Below, piece by piece: positions 8,232 through 17,122 of a stretch of DNA of 64,000 nt. The notes beneath the pieces are model-generated. The model was not told the origin of the DNA. It did no database searches and saw nothing but the letters and a program-made list of their open reading frames with translations. Position 1 is the first letter of the stretch, and the number at the start of each line of letters is the position of its first letter. Source of the DNA: Promethearchaeota archaeon (lineage in GTDB: Archaea > Asgardarchaeota > Lokiarchaeia > Sigyniarchaeales > Promethearchaeaceae); the NCBI GenBank assembly GCA_016933055.1, contig JAFGBS010000004.1, positions 62,001 to 126,000 of the forward strand, read 5' to 3'. The translations under genes were made by a program, and so were the position numbers.

Positions 8232-8954
8232 ATGTATACCAATACAGCTGTGATGTGTGAACACCTTCCTAAAATCGAACAAAATAAGAAATTAAACTTA
8301 TACCACCTAGTAGGATATCAAGCATTATTTATTTTGCTGGATTATTCTCCTGGGAAAAATTACGATGCGGTCATTCAAGAGTTATGTGATATCACACCGC
8401 AAAAATTATACGGAAAAATCCTATTACATCCAAAAAATATTAAAGAATTAAGATCACAATTGAAATCTTTAGATAAGATTAAAGATTTTTTTATTTCCGT
8501 TCAAAGTGTTGAAAAGGATGTTCTTTCATACGCTATTAAAGATTCAAGGGTGGATCTCATCACTTGCCCTCATATTATCCAACTCAAATCGATTACACCG
8601 GGAATTGTTAGTTTGGTAAAAACAAATCAGAAATTCATCGAAATCAGCTTAATCGATGCACTATTTTCTAAATCTGGCGAAAGATCTCGTTTGTTTCACG
8701 AAGTAGCAAGATTCTTGGATACCGTACGTAATAATCTACATGTGGTACTTTGCGGTGGATTTGAACAATCGTTAAATGAGATACGCGGCCCTCGTGAGAT
8801 CGCATCAATATTTACAGCTATTTTTGATGTCTCAACACCTATGAGTAAATCAATTGTCCAATCGAACCCACAACGTATAATTGCAAAATTATGTGAAAGA
8901 AAGGATAATAATTGTATCCAATCGGGAGTTAAAACCCAACCATACACAACGTAG
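8232..8954 (+). CDS. rnp3: RNase P protein component 3 (Rpp30)
   Basis: A 240-residue TIM-barrel-type protein with Rpp30 landmarks: DLITCPHIIQLKSITPGIVSL (about 110-130), IEISLIDALFS (135-145), and the late SSG-like segment with RGPREIASIF (about 178-187). It forms a complex with Pop5 to activate the catalytic RNA that matures tRNA 5' ends. The Pop5 gene follows 11 nt downstream and COG1325 precedes by 7 nt, so the set is likely one transcript. Confidence 0.88.
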   Translation: MYTNTAVMCEHLPKIEQNKKLNLYHLVGYQALFILLDYSPGKNYDAVIQELCDITPQKLYGKILLHPKNIKELRSQLKSLDKIKDFFISVQSVEKDVLSYAIKDSRVDLITCPHIIQLKSITPGIVSLVKTNQKFIEISLIDALFSKSGERSRLFHEVARFLDTVRNNLHVVLCGGFEQSLNEIRGPREIASIFTAIFDVSTPMSKSIVQSNPQRIIAKLCERKDNNCIQSGVKTQPYTT

Positions 8955-8965
8955 GAGCAACCAAC

Positions 8966-9328
8966 GTGCATCTACAGAGACAAAGATATATTTTATTTGA
9001 ATTTATTACATTCAATTCAGATTTACATATAAATGAAAAGGACGTCATTCGCACTATCTGGACGACATTATTGACATTATTTGGAGAGTACCAAGCATAT
9101 AAAACTGGATTATGGATGATTGAATTCAATCCCTTGGAACAGTATGGAATTATTCGATGTAACAATATTACCAAGGATAAAATTATAGCAACTCTAGCCT
9201 TCATTCACAAAGTGAAAAGTTATCCTATCATCTTTCACTCTATCAAAACTGCAGGAACAATAAAAAAAATAAAACAAACTCAAAAGGAATTTTTCGCTAC
9301 TCATCGAAAAACTCCCATACGGATGTGA
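8966..9328 (+). CDS. rnp2: RNase P protein component 2 (Pop5)
   Basis: RYILFEF at the start, GLWMIEFN in the middle, GIIRCNN, and SIKTAGTIKKIKQTQKEFF near the end follow the Pop5/Rpp14 pattern. The protein pairs with Rpp30 in the catalytic-domain half of RNase P. Length (120) is typical. RNase P RNA itself was not found in the window. Confidence 0.88.
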   Translation: MHLQRQRYILFEFITFNSDLHINEKDVIRTIWTTLLTLFGEYQAYKTGLWMIEFNPLEQYGIIRCNNITKDKIIATLAFIHKVKSYPIIFHSIKTAGTIKKIKQTQKEFFATHRKTPIRM

Positions 9329-9332
9329 TATA

Positions 9333-9782
9333 GTGATTTCCTTAACAAGCGCTTTTGTAATTCGAAGATCTCAACTATCACCGATACTAATGAATGATCA
9401 AGGTCTTGTATCTCAATTCGATAAACCTTTTTTCCTTCTAATTTATTCGACAATTTCACGGCTCACCAAGCTATCTATTTATCCCTTAGAAGAACACCAA
9501 CTGCCAGTAAAAAAATATCTAATACAAGGCTCCCAAATCACTCAAGATACCGTTCGCACGATTTTATTTATATTAAATAAAGTAGTTTCAACAGTTCTTC
9601 ATACCTCTGGAATATTAATAGAAAATCAAGAATACTATTATGAACTCTATTTAACGAATTTACATCAAGAGACCTCAAATTCTCTTAAAAATGAAATATT
9701 GGCTGTACCCGGAATTGATTTTCTAAAAGCTACCGAGATCTTGTTGCATGACGAATCACATCACGCATTATCAGAAAACTAA
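9333..9782 (+). CDS. unknown protein downstream of RNase P genes
   Basis: Begins with GTG (9333), 4 nt after pop5, so it is probably translated from the same transcript. The 149 residues contain predicted alternating strands and helices, with no zinc sites, no membrane segments and no motif I recognise. In many archaea a proteasome alpha gene follows pop5; this is not one. Co-transcription with RNA-processing genes suggests, but does not show, a related role. Confidence 0.65.
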   Translation: MISLTSAFVIRRSQLSPILMNDQGLVSQFDKPFFLLIYSTISRLTKLSIYPLEEHQLPVKKYLIQGSQITQDTVRTILFILNKVVSTVLHTSGILIENQEYYYELYLTNLHQETSNSLKNEILAVPGIDFLKATEILLHDESHHALSEN

Positions 9783-9808
9783 AAATTTCATTCATCTTTA
9801 TTGTTTAT

Positions 9809-10144
9809 ATGGACGCAGAAAAAACGAAAGAAACTGCATGGACAATTCATATTGGTGAGACAAACCAAAAAATCAAAATTCGATACAAAGAGAATAAAGG
9901 AGTCATTCATTCCATTCTTTTTGGAATTGCGGATGGTGCTAATTCCATTTCTTTGCAAATGTCACCTATTGAATTCCATAAAATATATTTAATATTAAAA
10001 GCGTTTCGAGACTTAATTGAATCCTCTGGGGATTTGGAAATGAATCCTCCCTATTCAGATCCACAAACCACAAAAATTTCCCTCAATAAAGAGGAATTAA
10101 TTAAATCTCAAGATTCACCCATGGATGAGTGGGAACCTTGGTGA
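9809..10144 (+). CDS. unknown small acidic-tailed protein
   Basis: A 111-residue soluble protein with a beta-rich start (TIHIGETNQKIKIRYKENKG), a helix (residues 53-74), and an acidic aromatic C terminus (MDEWEPW) that looks like a binding tail. No family recognised. It follows the previous unknown gene by 26 nt in the RNase P gene set. A competing frame at 9801-9992 is shorter and less protein-like. Confidence 0.6.
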   Translation: MDAEKTKETAWTIHIGETNQKIKIRYKENKGVIHSILFGIADGANSISLQMSPIEFHKIYLILKAFRDLIESSGDLEMNPPYSDPQTTKISLNKEELIKSQDSPMDEWEPW

Positions 10145-10245
10145 AAATATTAAACCTAAACTCCCCCAGAAATCATCCCTAGAATCATAAAAAATTTAAA
10201 TATTGGCATTTAAGAGACACTATAGCATAAGATTAGGTGTAACGT

Positions 10246-10422
10246 ATGGGTTTATACACAAAAATAGAAGAAAGACTTCCAGATCAATTTTCCATTCTGC
10301 AAGTAATGAAACTCCTTCAGATGGACGAAACAGATTTTTCTGAATGCAGGAATATTTTGAAACAATGGCACCAACAAGGATTGATAAAAAGAATATCTAA
10401 AAACATGTATAAAAAAGCGTAA
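10246..10422 (+). CDS. 58-residue winged-helix-like protein
   Basis: A short frame, ATG to TAA, encoding 58 residues. The pattern QFSILQVMKLLQMDETDFSE, then CRNILKQWHQQGLI, then a basic wing-like end (KRISKNMYKK) matches a minimal winged helix. The start is backed by AGGTG 8 nt upstream and a TATA-like AAATTTAAATATT (about 10190-10202) that places transcription near 10221. It lies 35 nt before an unknown 400-residue gene, with a 15-bp inverted repeat in between. Confidence 0.6.
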   Translation: MGLYTKIEERLPDQFSILQVMKLLQMDETDFSECRNILKQWHQQGLIKRISKNMYKKA

Positions 10423-10430
10423 AGGTATTA

Positions 10431-10445
10431 GGATTTTAAAAATCC
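10431..10445. promoter_or_regulatory. inverted repeat between winged-helix gene and next gene
   Basis: GGATTTT-a-AAAATCC is a perfect 7-bp inverted repeat with a 1-nt centre, 12 nt before the next GTG start. It could bind a dimeric regulator such as the upstream winged-helix protein, or act as a weak hairpin. Inferred from symmetry and position. Confidence 0.3.
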
Positions 10446-10457
10446 CACTGAAAATAT

Positions 10458-11681
10458 GTGGGTATGATGAAAAAAGCGTCTTCCCGTCATAAGGTGCTTG
10501 ATTTTTCAATATCTGATGATCTAATTATCTATCCGGCGTTTTATTCTAGTAGTCCAACTTGTGATTCTAAACAAAATATTGGAATTCTTATCTCCGACTT
10601 AAGAGGCAAAACTGGTATGATTGAATTATTAAATCAATTATATCGCTACTCTCTCATTGATTCTTTTTCAATACAATTCGAAGTTACGGACATGATCCGA
10701 CCATACCTCTTTTTAAAAATACACGGTATAGGATCCAATGAGTTAAAATTCCGTTATATCAACTTGAAAAAGCGATTGGAAACTGTAGGAAATTTACATT
10801 TTCTTAAAAATCTTCATCTACAATCTAAATATCTTTCTGTACTCGGTATCAACGAGCAAAAACAAATTCACACCATGAGTATCTTACGAGAAAAACAGAG
10901 TTATTATATATGCTCTCCAGAATGTGGCAAGAAGTACTTTTTCTTAAGTGAAATTGATTTTTCTTGGTTGTCTGAGAATTATATACGGATAAGAACAATT
11001 ACTGAACTACTTCATGCAAAAAACTTACAAAGTTCTCTAGTTTTATATTCGAAAAATCTGGGAAATTCTTCAGAAAGTAGTTATTATGTATTCGCTACTC
11101 CAAATCATCTCTTTACTTTCTCCCAAAACCTGACTGTGATATTATCACAATGTGGTTATTCACTTAAGATAAGAAATTGTTTTCATCCATATTATCTAGG
11201 CAGAGTACTTACTAGGGGTTCCTTACACAAGAAATATCTACAACAAACCAAGAGTCCCCCCGTCCTTAATATGGATTTAGGATTGGTCTTACCAAATAAT
11301 TTTTCATTCCAAGATACACATTCCTCAAATATGGAGACCAAGCACATGGATCCAGGAGATACAATAGAAGATATTTTATCGCATGTCCCTTATGAAAAAA
11401 AATCTGAAGGATTTTATCTCCTATTCGGTGGGGATATTATATTTTTCACGATAAAAACCCTAAATACAAGCACGGTTCAATTTATAACCAATCAGCTCAC
11501 TCAATCATTTCATATATGCATTTTATTTTTTCACAATAAAGTTGATTACGAAAAGTTCTTAAAAAAAGTTAAAAAATCAGATTTGCAAAAATGTGAGGTG
11601 ATAAATAGTCCTTCAGATCTCAAGGAACTCATCAAAGGATTATCATTAAAGTATTCTTTACAAAAGGGTGAAGGATCTTAG
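10458..11681 (+). CDS. unknown soluble 407-residue protein
   Basis: Starts at GTG (10458), with ATG codons at 10464 and 10467 as alternatives. No family recognised. It contains CSPECGKKYFF (about 151-161), which has only one CxxC-like pair, and three or more alpha/beta segments; there are no clear membrane helices or signal peptide. The C-terminal region (about 310-400) looks like a separate alpha/beta domain. The last 4 nt overlap the convergent L23 gene. The upstream small winged-helix gene may be its regulator. Confidence 0.7.
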   Translation: MGMMKKASSRHKVLDFSISDDLIIYPAFYSSSPTCDSKQNIGILISDLRGKTGMIELLNQLYRYSLIDSFSIQFEVTDMIRPYLFLKIHGIGSNELKFRYINLKKRLETVGNLHFLKNLHLQSKYLSVLGINEQKQIHTMSILREKQSYYICSPECGKKYFFLSEIDFSWLSENYIRIRTITELLHAKNLQSSLVLYSKNLGNSSESSYYVFATPNHLFTFSQNLTVILSQCGYSLKIRNCFHPYYLGRVLTRGSLHKKYLQQTKSPPVLNMDLGLVLPNNFSFQDTHSSNMETKHMDPGDTIEDILSHVPYEKKSEGFYLLFGGDIIFFTIKTLNTSTVQFITNQLTQSFHICILFFHNKVDYEKFLKKVKKSDLQKCEVINSPSDLKELIKGLSLKYSLQKGEGS

Positions 11682-11941
11682 AAGATCCCTAATTTAATTG
11701 CTAGCTCTGCAGCGGAATCACTGGGATGCAATTTAATAAATGCTTTTTTCAAACCCTTTGGCGTAATCATGGTATTTATTTTAATAACCTTGACATTATA
11801 GATTCGTTCAACAGCCTCTCGAATTTGATGCTTATTAGCATTTCTCTCTACAATGAATACTATTTTATTATTTTCATCAATTAGATCAAAGGTACTTTCA
11901 GTCACAACGGGTTGTTTCAAAATTTTATAAAAATTTTCCAT
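11678..11941 (-). CDS. rpl23: large-subunit ribosomal protein L23
   Basis: The protein has the L23 hallmarks VVTESTFDL, the basic NKHQIREAVERIYNVKV helix-strand, and the C-terminal GLKKAFIKL. L23 lines the exit tunnel and docks SRP. GAGG lies about 10 nt before the ATG at 11941; the ATG at 11950 would be too close to it. It is the last gene of the L3-L4-L23 set: L2 and the rest of the S10 operon do not follow. Confidence 0.95.
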   Translation of the reverse strand: MENFYKILKQPVVTESTFDLIDENNKIVFIVERNANKHQIREAVERIYNVKVIKINTMITPKGLKKAFIKLHPSDSAAELAIKLGIF

Positions 11942-11954
11942 ATTAATCATTCCT

Positions 11955-12731
11955 CTAAAAATTATTTAATTGTTTAAACGCAGAATGGGACCATAAAGTG
12001 AGTCTCCCTGGTAATGCACCTGGAGCTAAATCTCGACAATTTAATTTAGAAACTTCTACGATATCTACTCCCGGTATGTTTCGAGTTGCTTGAAATATCC
12101 CAAAATTATCTTTGACTACAACTAATAAGCTCTTTCTCTTCTTATATTTGCGACCTCTTCTCTTCCCTTTTCCTGATCGTATTTTCACACTGGATTTCAC
12201 TCGTTCAATATCATCGGATAAACCCAATTTATTAAACACTTTTAAGATTTCACTAGTTGTCTTTATAGTTTGTATTTTATCATCTACCACCAGAGGGATA
12301 CTGGGAACTTTTTCAATTTTGTGTCCTCGCTGAACAACAACATCCTTCATAGAGGAAGCAACAATTGCGTTTAATAAACCAAGTTTCTTTTCTTTTCTGT
12401 TGATACTTTTAGGGATTTTTTTTTCGGATGTGGGGGGCCATGCAAGGCGACCTCCAACAGTGCGGGGTATAAACGCAGCATTTCTTGCCCCTGGATAACC
12501 AGACCCTTTCTTTCTCGGTATACGTGCTGCAGCATAACCTGAACCCCATGATTTCGCTGTATTTCTCGTACCTGCAAGGGGATCTCGACCTTGGGGCTGT
12601 TTCTCTGAAGTTTCAATTGCGGATACGACTCGTGAAATGATATCTTTCCTTGGATTCATGGAAAAAAAAGTCGGAGATCGAATAGATTGCTTTACTTCTC
12701 CATCTAATCCATATACATTAATGTTTGCCAT
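11955..12731 (-). CDS. rpl4: large-subunit ribosomal protein L4 (L1e type)
   Basis: 258 residues with the archaeal/eukaryotic L4 loop (SWGSGYAAARIPRKKGSGYP) and basic extension (SGKGKRRGRKYKKRKSLLVV). It binds 23S rRNA and reaches into the exit tunnel. It begins 2 nt after the L3 stop and ends 13 nt before L23, indicating one transcript. Confidence 0.97.
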   Translation of the reverse strand: MANINVYGLDGEVKQSIRSPTFFSMNPRKDIISRVVSAIETSEKQPQGRDPLAGTRNTAKSWGSGYAAARIPRKKGSGYPGARNAAFIPRTVGGRLAWPPTSEKKIPKSINRKEKKLGLLNAIVASSMKDVVVQRGHKIEKVPSIPLVVDDKIQTIKTTSEILKVFNKLGLSDDIERVKSSVKIRSGKGKRRGRKYKKRKSLLVVVKDNFGIFQATRNIPGVDIVEVSKLNCRDLAPGALPGRLTLWSHSAFKQLNNF

Positions 12732-12733
12732 TT

Positions 12734-13756
12734 TTACTTACCTTGCTGTGTCTGTCTACTAATATAAGTAATTGTTGGAGCAACAACCTCAAAATTCTTT
12801 TTCGGTCGCATTGATTTTCTGATTCGTATTAGTCTCTTTTTTGGACCTGGAACCGACCCCAATACAGCTATAAAATCGCCTTTAACTAAACCATAATGTA
12901 AAAATCCACCTTTGGGATTGATCTCATCCCCAGTTTCGCTAATTTTCACTATTCGTTTATTATATTCCGTACGTTGATGAAAACCCATTTGTCCAGCTCG
13001 TGGAACCGTATACATAACTCGACTGGGGTGCCATGGACCAATACATCCAACACCTCGTTTGGTCCCTCGTGTTTTGCGCGGAAGTAGTTTGATTCCAAAT
13101 TTCTTCACCGGTCCTTGAAATCCTTTTCCTTTCGAAACTCCAATTGCATCTATTAATTCTCCTTCTGAAAATACATCCCTCACACGAATATCTTTACCTA
13201 AATGTTCCAAAGCAAACTTAAATTGCTTATCTGGAGTTGATCCTCCAGAGACCATTATTTCAATAATGTCCGGTTTGATTCGAGGAACACTTGCTTTGTA
13301 AGGTTGAGTATGAAAAAGTCCACGTATGATCGAATTTGAATCAATGATTTTTTCCAATTCTTGTTTTTTCTGGTCAAAATCGTAAGATTCTGGATTAGGA
13401 AGAGATATTTTTCGTGCTAATTCCTTATTTAATTTAGTATTTAGTAATTCCCCTTTACACTTTAATCCATACTCGGATTTTTCATAGACTTTAACACCAA
13501 ATAATACTAAAGGGGGTGTTTCAATTATCGTTACGGGTTTCATTAATTCCTTACCGAAAAACGGATTAGTTTTTTGATCTTCAATATAGGCGATATGTGT
13601 CATTCCTGATTTAAAGCCAGCAAAACCCAAAAATAAGGGATTTTTATCCTCAACTTCTAACCAATTTCTAACTCGTCCCTTGATATGGTTTGCTCGTTTT
13701 CTTGGCATATATCTAAGAGATCCATGTCTAGGTGCATTTTGCTTTCTGTGTCCCAT
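12734..13756 (-). CDS. rpl3: large-subunit ribosomal protein L3
   Basis: 340 residues with the archaeal L3 pattern: N-terminal HGSLRYMPRKRA, KGKGFQGPVKKFGIK and the central loop GCIGPWHPSRV, and YNKRIVKI. GGTGAT lies just upstream of the ATG, and a TATA-like AT-rich element occurs on the minus strand near 13800-13812. It heads a three-gene ribosomal operon. Confidence 0.97.
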   Translation of the reverse strand: MGHRKQNAPRHGSLRYMPRKRANHIKGRVRNWLEVEDKNPLFLGFAGFKSGMTHIAYIEDQKTNPFFGKELMKPVTIIETPPLVLFGVKVYEKSEYGLKCKGELLNTKLNKELARKISLPNPESYDFDQKKQELEKIIDSNSIIRGLFHTQPYKASVPRIKPDIIEIMVSGGSTPDKQFKFALEHLGKDIRVRDVFSEGELIDAIGVSKGKGFQGPVKKFGIKLLPRKTRGTKRGVGCIGPWHPSRVMYTVPRAGQMGFHQRTEYNKRIVKISETGDEINPKGGFLHYGLVKGDFIAVLGSVPGPKKRLIRIRKSMRPKKNFEVVAPTITYISRQTQQGK

Positions 13757-13825
13757 TTCACATCACCGGTCGTCTCAGTAAAATGTAGAATATTGCATTA
13801 ATAAAAAAATTTATGCTTTCATCGT

Positions 13826-14524
13826 TTACACTATTATTTTTTGGGTTTGAGTTCGCGTGAATCGTGGTTTTATGATAAAACACAAGCCCATTAAGACCCA
13901 AATCATAACTTCAACCCATTCACTAACAATCAAATTAATGTCACGGGCTATAGAAGTAGAAATGAGCAAGGGGCGTAAAATTTGCATAATCAGATAGAAT
14001 ATTTGGGAAATTGCCATAAGAAGTGAATTAAATTGGGGAAGTCTTCGGTGTTTATGCAAATTGAAAAAAGTAATAATAGACAGTATTATAACTGGTAATA
14101 GCATTATTACGAGGAGAGCTTGTAAGAATACATAACTCGGCGCAAAAGTTACCAGAAGTAATGAAGTAATTATAAAAACAGCATTAAATAAAATCTGTTT
14201 CTTAATACTTTTATATAGCCAAACAAACACCAGAAGGCTGAACAATGGAACAATATTTGCAATCATTAAAATCCATCTTAATTTCAAGATATTAAGATAA
14301 GAAGGCTCCGAAATTACTCCAACAGAACCCATCTCGAGTGCAAAAAAGATATCGAATATCTTTGCACAAGAAAGAAAGAAAAATTGTAATCCAAATAGAA
14401 ATTTGAAATCTCTAATGCTCTTTTTATCGGACTTAAACCATTGAACAAACAACATAACAGAAAATCCTAACACAATAAGAGATCGAAAACCCATAATGAT
14501 TACAACTTGTTGAACTAAATTCAT
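13826..14524 (-). CDS. multi-pass membrane protein, unknown
   Basis: 232 residues with about seven hydrophobic helices and short basic loops (for example after residues 30, 105 and 160), ending in a basic tail (KPRFTRTQTQK). The topology resembles seven-helix sensory domains but no soluble output domain is attached. It lies upstream of the L3 operon on the same strand and divergent from the second TFB. No family recognised. Confidence 0.7.
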   Translation of the reverse strand: MNLVQQVVIIMGFRSLIVLGFSVMLFVQWFKSDKKSIRDFKFLFGLQFFFLSCAKIFDIFFALEMGSVGVISEPSYLNILKLRWILMIANIVPLFSLLVFVWLYKSIKKQILFNAVFIITSLLLVTFAPSYVFLQALLVIMLLPVIILSIITFFNLHKHRRLPQFNSLLMAISQIFYLIMQILRPLLISTSIARDINLIVSEWVEVMIWVLMGLCFIIKPRFTRTQTQKIIV

Positions 14525-14723
14525 TTCTATTTTCGCCTTTTCACTATCACTGTATAATAATTTATTTAAGACCCACGGAACATCGATCTCGCCTATCGCA
14601 CTAGTTTTCGCATATGTTCATTATCCCCCCTCTTATAGATTATGCTCTCCAATAGAATCGCTGTTTTTTTGAACTGAATCTATTTACAGAAAATCCACAT
14701 AAATCAGCAACCACCTTTTGGAA

Positions 14724-15722
14724 ATGAAAATGAACTCCCAAGTATGTCCTGAATGTGGATGCCCAATAGTATCGAATGGATATCAATGTATTTGCAGTGA
14801 ATGTGGACTGGTAACTCAAGAAAATTATTATCGATCAAGTTATCAGCTTTTTGAATTAAATTCATGCCATTTTAACCAAGGAAGACAATATGTCTCTGTA
14901 GGAAAGACTCTTGAGACCGTAGGCACGTTAGGGTCTTATATAGATTATGTAGATAGAAAAACAAATTTTATGGACATTAACGGAAATCCTGTGGCCACTA
15001 ATCTACAAGTGTTATACACACGATTAAAATCCAAGTATTCAAAATTTGCACGGGTAAAAAACCAAGAAACTAATTATCGAATAATGAATATCCTATCGGA
15101 TGTTATTCAGATTTTGCACTTAAATCAAATTGTTAGAAAAGATGCTGCCTATTATTTTCGAAAAATTAAATCGCTAAATAAAGTGATCCGAAATAATATT
15201 TCCTTGATTGCATTTTGTATATTTTTTGCTGTGCGAAATCAATATCATAATGCTCCTATTACAATTAATGATATTGCTGACACATTTCAACAATTAGGTC
15301 ACCGAGTCAATCCACGATTGATTCTTAGGGATGGAATTATATATAGAAAAATCTTACACAAACCTCAACCGCATAAGAGTGAGGATTATGTAAACCGACT
15401 AATAGAATGCGTGGTGAATTCCCCTGAAATCATTCAAAGGTTAAAAAAGAAAATCCCTCATATGTCTGTACAACGTTACCGATTAAATCTCTATAATCAA
15501 ACTATGGCGTTACTTAAAGAAATTACCATTTATCAAAGAGGAGGAAGAAATCCATTCATTTTTGCAGGTGCTTCAATTTATTGTGCCGATAAAATACTAG
15601 CGTCAAAATTGTGTTCTAAAAGTGTACTAACACAGAAATTAGCATCTAAAGCTATGAATATTGCTGAATACTCTATTAGAGATCACTATGTATCAGTGTT
15701 CAAAAGGTATTGCATCTACTAG
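14724..15722 (+). CDS. divergent TFB paralogue
   Basis: An N-terminal zinc ribbon (Cys 8, 11, 24, 27; CPEC and CSEC) is followed by two weakly conserved cyclin-like repeats (about 95-190 and 215-330), including FIFAGASIYCADKILASK, which matches the TFB second repeat. It is far less conserved than the TFB at 5699 and lacks a clear B-finger, so it may be an alternative initiation factor for a subset of genes. Reading could start at TTG 14718; the ATG at 14724 is preferred. Its 3' end overlaps the convergent methylthiotransferase by 30 nt. Confidence 0.75.
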   Translation: MKMNSQVCPECGCPIVSNGYQCICSECGLVTQENYYRSSYQLFELNSCHFNQGRQYVSVGKTLETVGTLGSYIDYVDRKTNFMDINGNPVATNLQVLYTRLKSKYSKFARVKNQETNYRIMNILSDVIQILHLNQIVRKDAAYYFRKIKSLNKVIRNNISLIAFCIFFAVRNQYHNAPITINDIADTFQQLGHRVNPRLILRDGIIYRKILHKPQPHKSEDYVNRLIECVVNSPEIIQRLKKKIPHMSVQRYRLNLYNQTMALLKEITIYQRGGRNPFIFAGASIYCADKILASKLCSKSVLTQKLASKAMNIAEYSIRDHYVSVFKRYCIY

Positions 15723-17015
15723 TTCTCCTAACAGAAATTGTGAGTTCGCATTCTTGACGGTCACATATACAAAATCATTTATTTTCCCATTTGGAATGGC
15801 AATAGTTTTATAATATTCTGTTCTTCCAGAATACGGATATGGTTTATTGGGGAGATATCCTCGTATCAATATTTTACCTTGCCAGTCTTTCCAAGTTATA
15901 TTTTTCAGTTCTATATAATCTAAATATAGGCTTGTAAGCAGTTGAGTTCTTTGTTTAATGATTTGCGAATCCAATTGCTTCATTTCTTTTGCTTTTGTAT
16001 TAGGTCTAGCTGTAAATTTTGATATGTTTAACACATCAGGTTGAAAATTTTTCACAAATTCATAGGTTTCTTGAAAATCCTCATCGGTTTCCTCAGGAAA
16101 TCCGCAGATTATGTCTGTACTGATGGTAATACCTAATTCTTGTAATGTATCAAATAACGAGTTAATAGTTCTATGACTGTAGCCTCTCTTCATTAGTCGT
16201 AATATTCTAGAGGATGCACTTTGAATTGGAATATGTAGAAATTTATAAAAGATAGAAGAGTTTTTTATTATTTTTGCAAGGTCAAGGATTTTGGAGGAAT
16301 GAAAAGGATCAATCATACCGATTCTTATAAATAGTTCAGATTCGTTAAATTTTTCCTCAATCTTTTGAATTAAATCTACAATCGTATAAGAATCCCATTG
16401 ATAAAGTCCGCAGTCTTGTGCAGTTAGAAAAATTTCTTTAGCCCCTTCGGAAATATAGAACTTGATGAGAGATAAAATGCTATCTAACGGGTAACTGATG
16501 GGCTTTCCTCTACTAATACGAGTACAACAATAGGTACACAATTTATCGCATCCTTCTGAAATTTGTACTATTCCTGCATCCGAGGGATACAAACTCCAAG
16601 GAAACCATTCAGATTTCTTTAGGGATTTTTCTGAACGTAGGATTTTAAATTCAGAAGAATTTTGAAGAGATGGTAAAAGATTTAAGAGATCCGTATACGA
16701 ATGACAATCGAAAATGACTTGAACTTGTTGATTTATCATTTGGATTTGAGTGAGTAGATCGTCTGATATAAAAGGCAAACATCCAGTCACGAGTATTTTT
16801 TGACCACTTTTTAGAGATAGTGTTCTAATTCTGTGTAAAATTTTTGCTTCGGTTTGTGATTTAACCCCACAAGTGTTGATGATTATAAATTCTGCATGGT
16901 GAATCGAGGAGGGTAAGAAATCACCATTTAGTAGAATTTGGTTTAGTTTTGCACTATCCGCGTGATTAAAAGTGCATCCATAGGTTTCTATGTAATATGT
17001 TCTGGGGTAAATCAT
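15693..17015 (-). CDS. tRNA t6A methylthiotransferase, e-MtaB type
   Basis: The protein has the three-part architecture of methylthiotransferases: an N-terminal domain with Cys 14, 49 and 79 for the second iron-sulfur cluster, a radical-SAM core with CDKLCTYC (Cys 156, 160, 163), and a C-terminal TRAM-like segment (about 375-435). Archaeal and eukaryotic members (CDKAL1 type) convert t6A37 to ms2t6A in tRNAs. Motif EGCDKLCTYCCTR and the length of 440 fit. It lies just downstream of tRNA-Glu on the same strand. Confidence 0.9.
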   Translation of the reverse strand: MIYPRTYYIETYGCTFNHADSAKLNQILLNGDFLPSSIHHAEFIIINTCGVKSQTEAKILHRIRTLSLKSGQKILVTGCLPFISDDLLTQIQMINQQVQVIFDCHSYTDLLNLLPSLQNSSEFKILRSEKSLKKSEWFPWSLYPSDAGIVQISEGCDKLCTYCCTRISRGKPISYPLDSILSLIKFYISEGAKEIFLTAQDCGLYQWDSYTIVDLIQKIEEKFNESELFIRIGMIDPFHSSKILDLAKIIKNSSIFYKFLHIPIQSASSRILRLMKRGYSHRTINSLFDTLQELGITISTDIICGFPEETDEDFQETYEFVKNFQPDVLNISKFTARPNTKAKEMKQLDSQIIKQRTQLLTSLYLDYIELKNITWKDWQGKILIRGYLPNKPYPYSGRTEYYKTIAIPNGKINDFVYVTVKNANSQFLLGELVDAIPFEH

Positions 17016-17035
17016 CTAAAATCCTGGTTAAAATA

Positions 17036-17110
17036 TGCTTCGAGCGGGATTTGAACCCGCGTCGCAAGGGTGAGAGCCTCACATGCTTGACCGAGCTACA
17101 CTATCGAAGC
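17036..17110 (-). tRNA. tRNA-Glu (CTC)
   Basis: Acceptor GCTTCGA pairs perfectly with TCGAAGC, discriminator A; T-arm loop TTCAAAT; anticodon loop CTCTCAC gives CTC. No intron, and CCA is not encoded. Confidence 0.96.
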
Positions 17111-17122
17111 TTGGTGTGGGTA

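Noticed and set aside
9801..9992. 63-codon frame overlapping the 111-residue gene
   Set aside because: The other frame is longer and reads as a regular protein.
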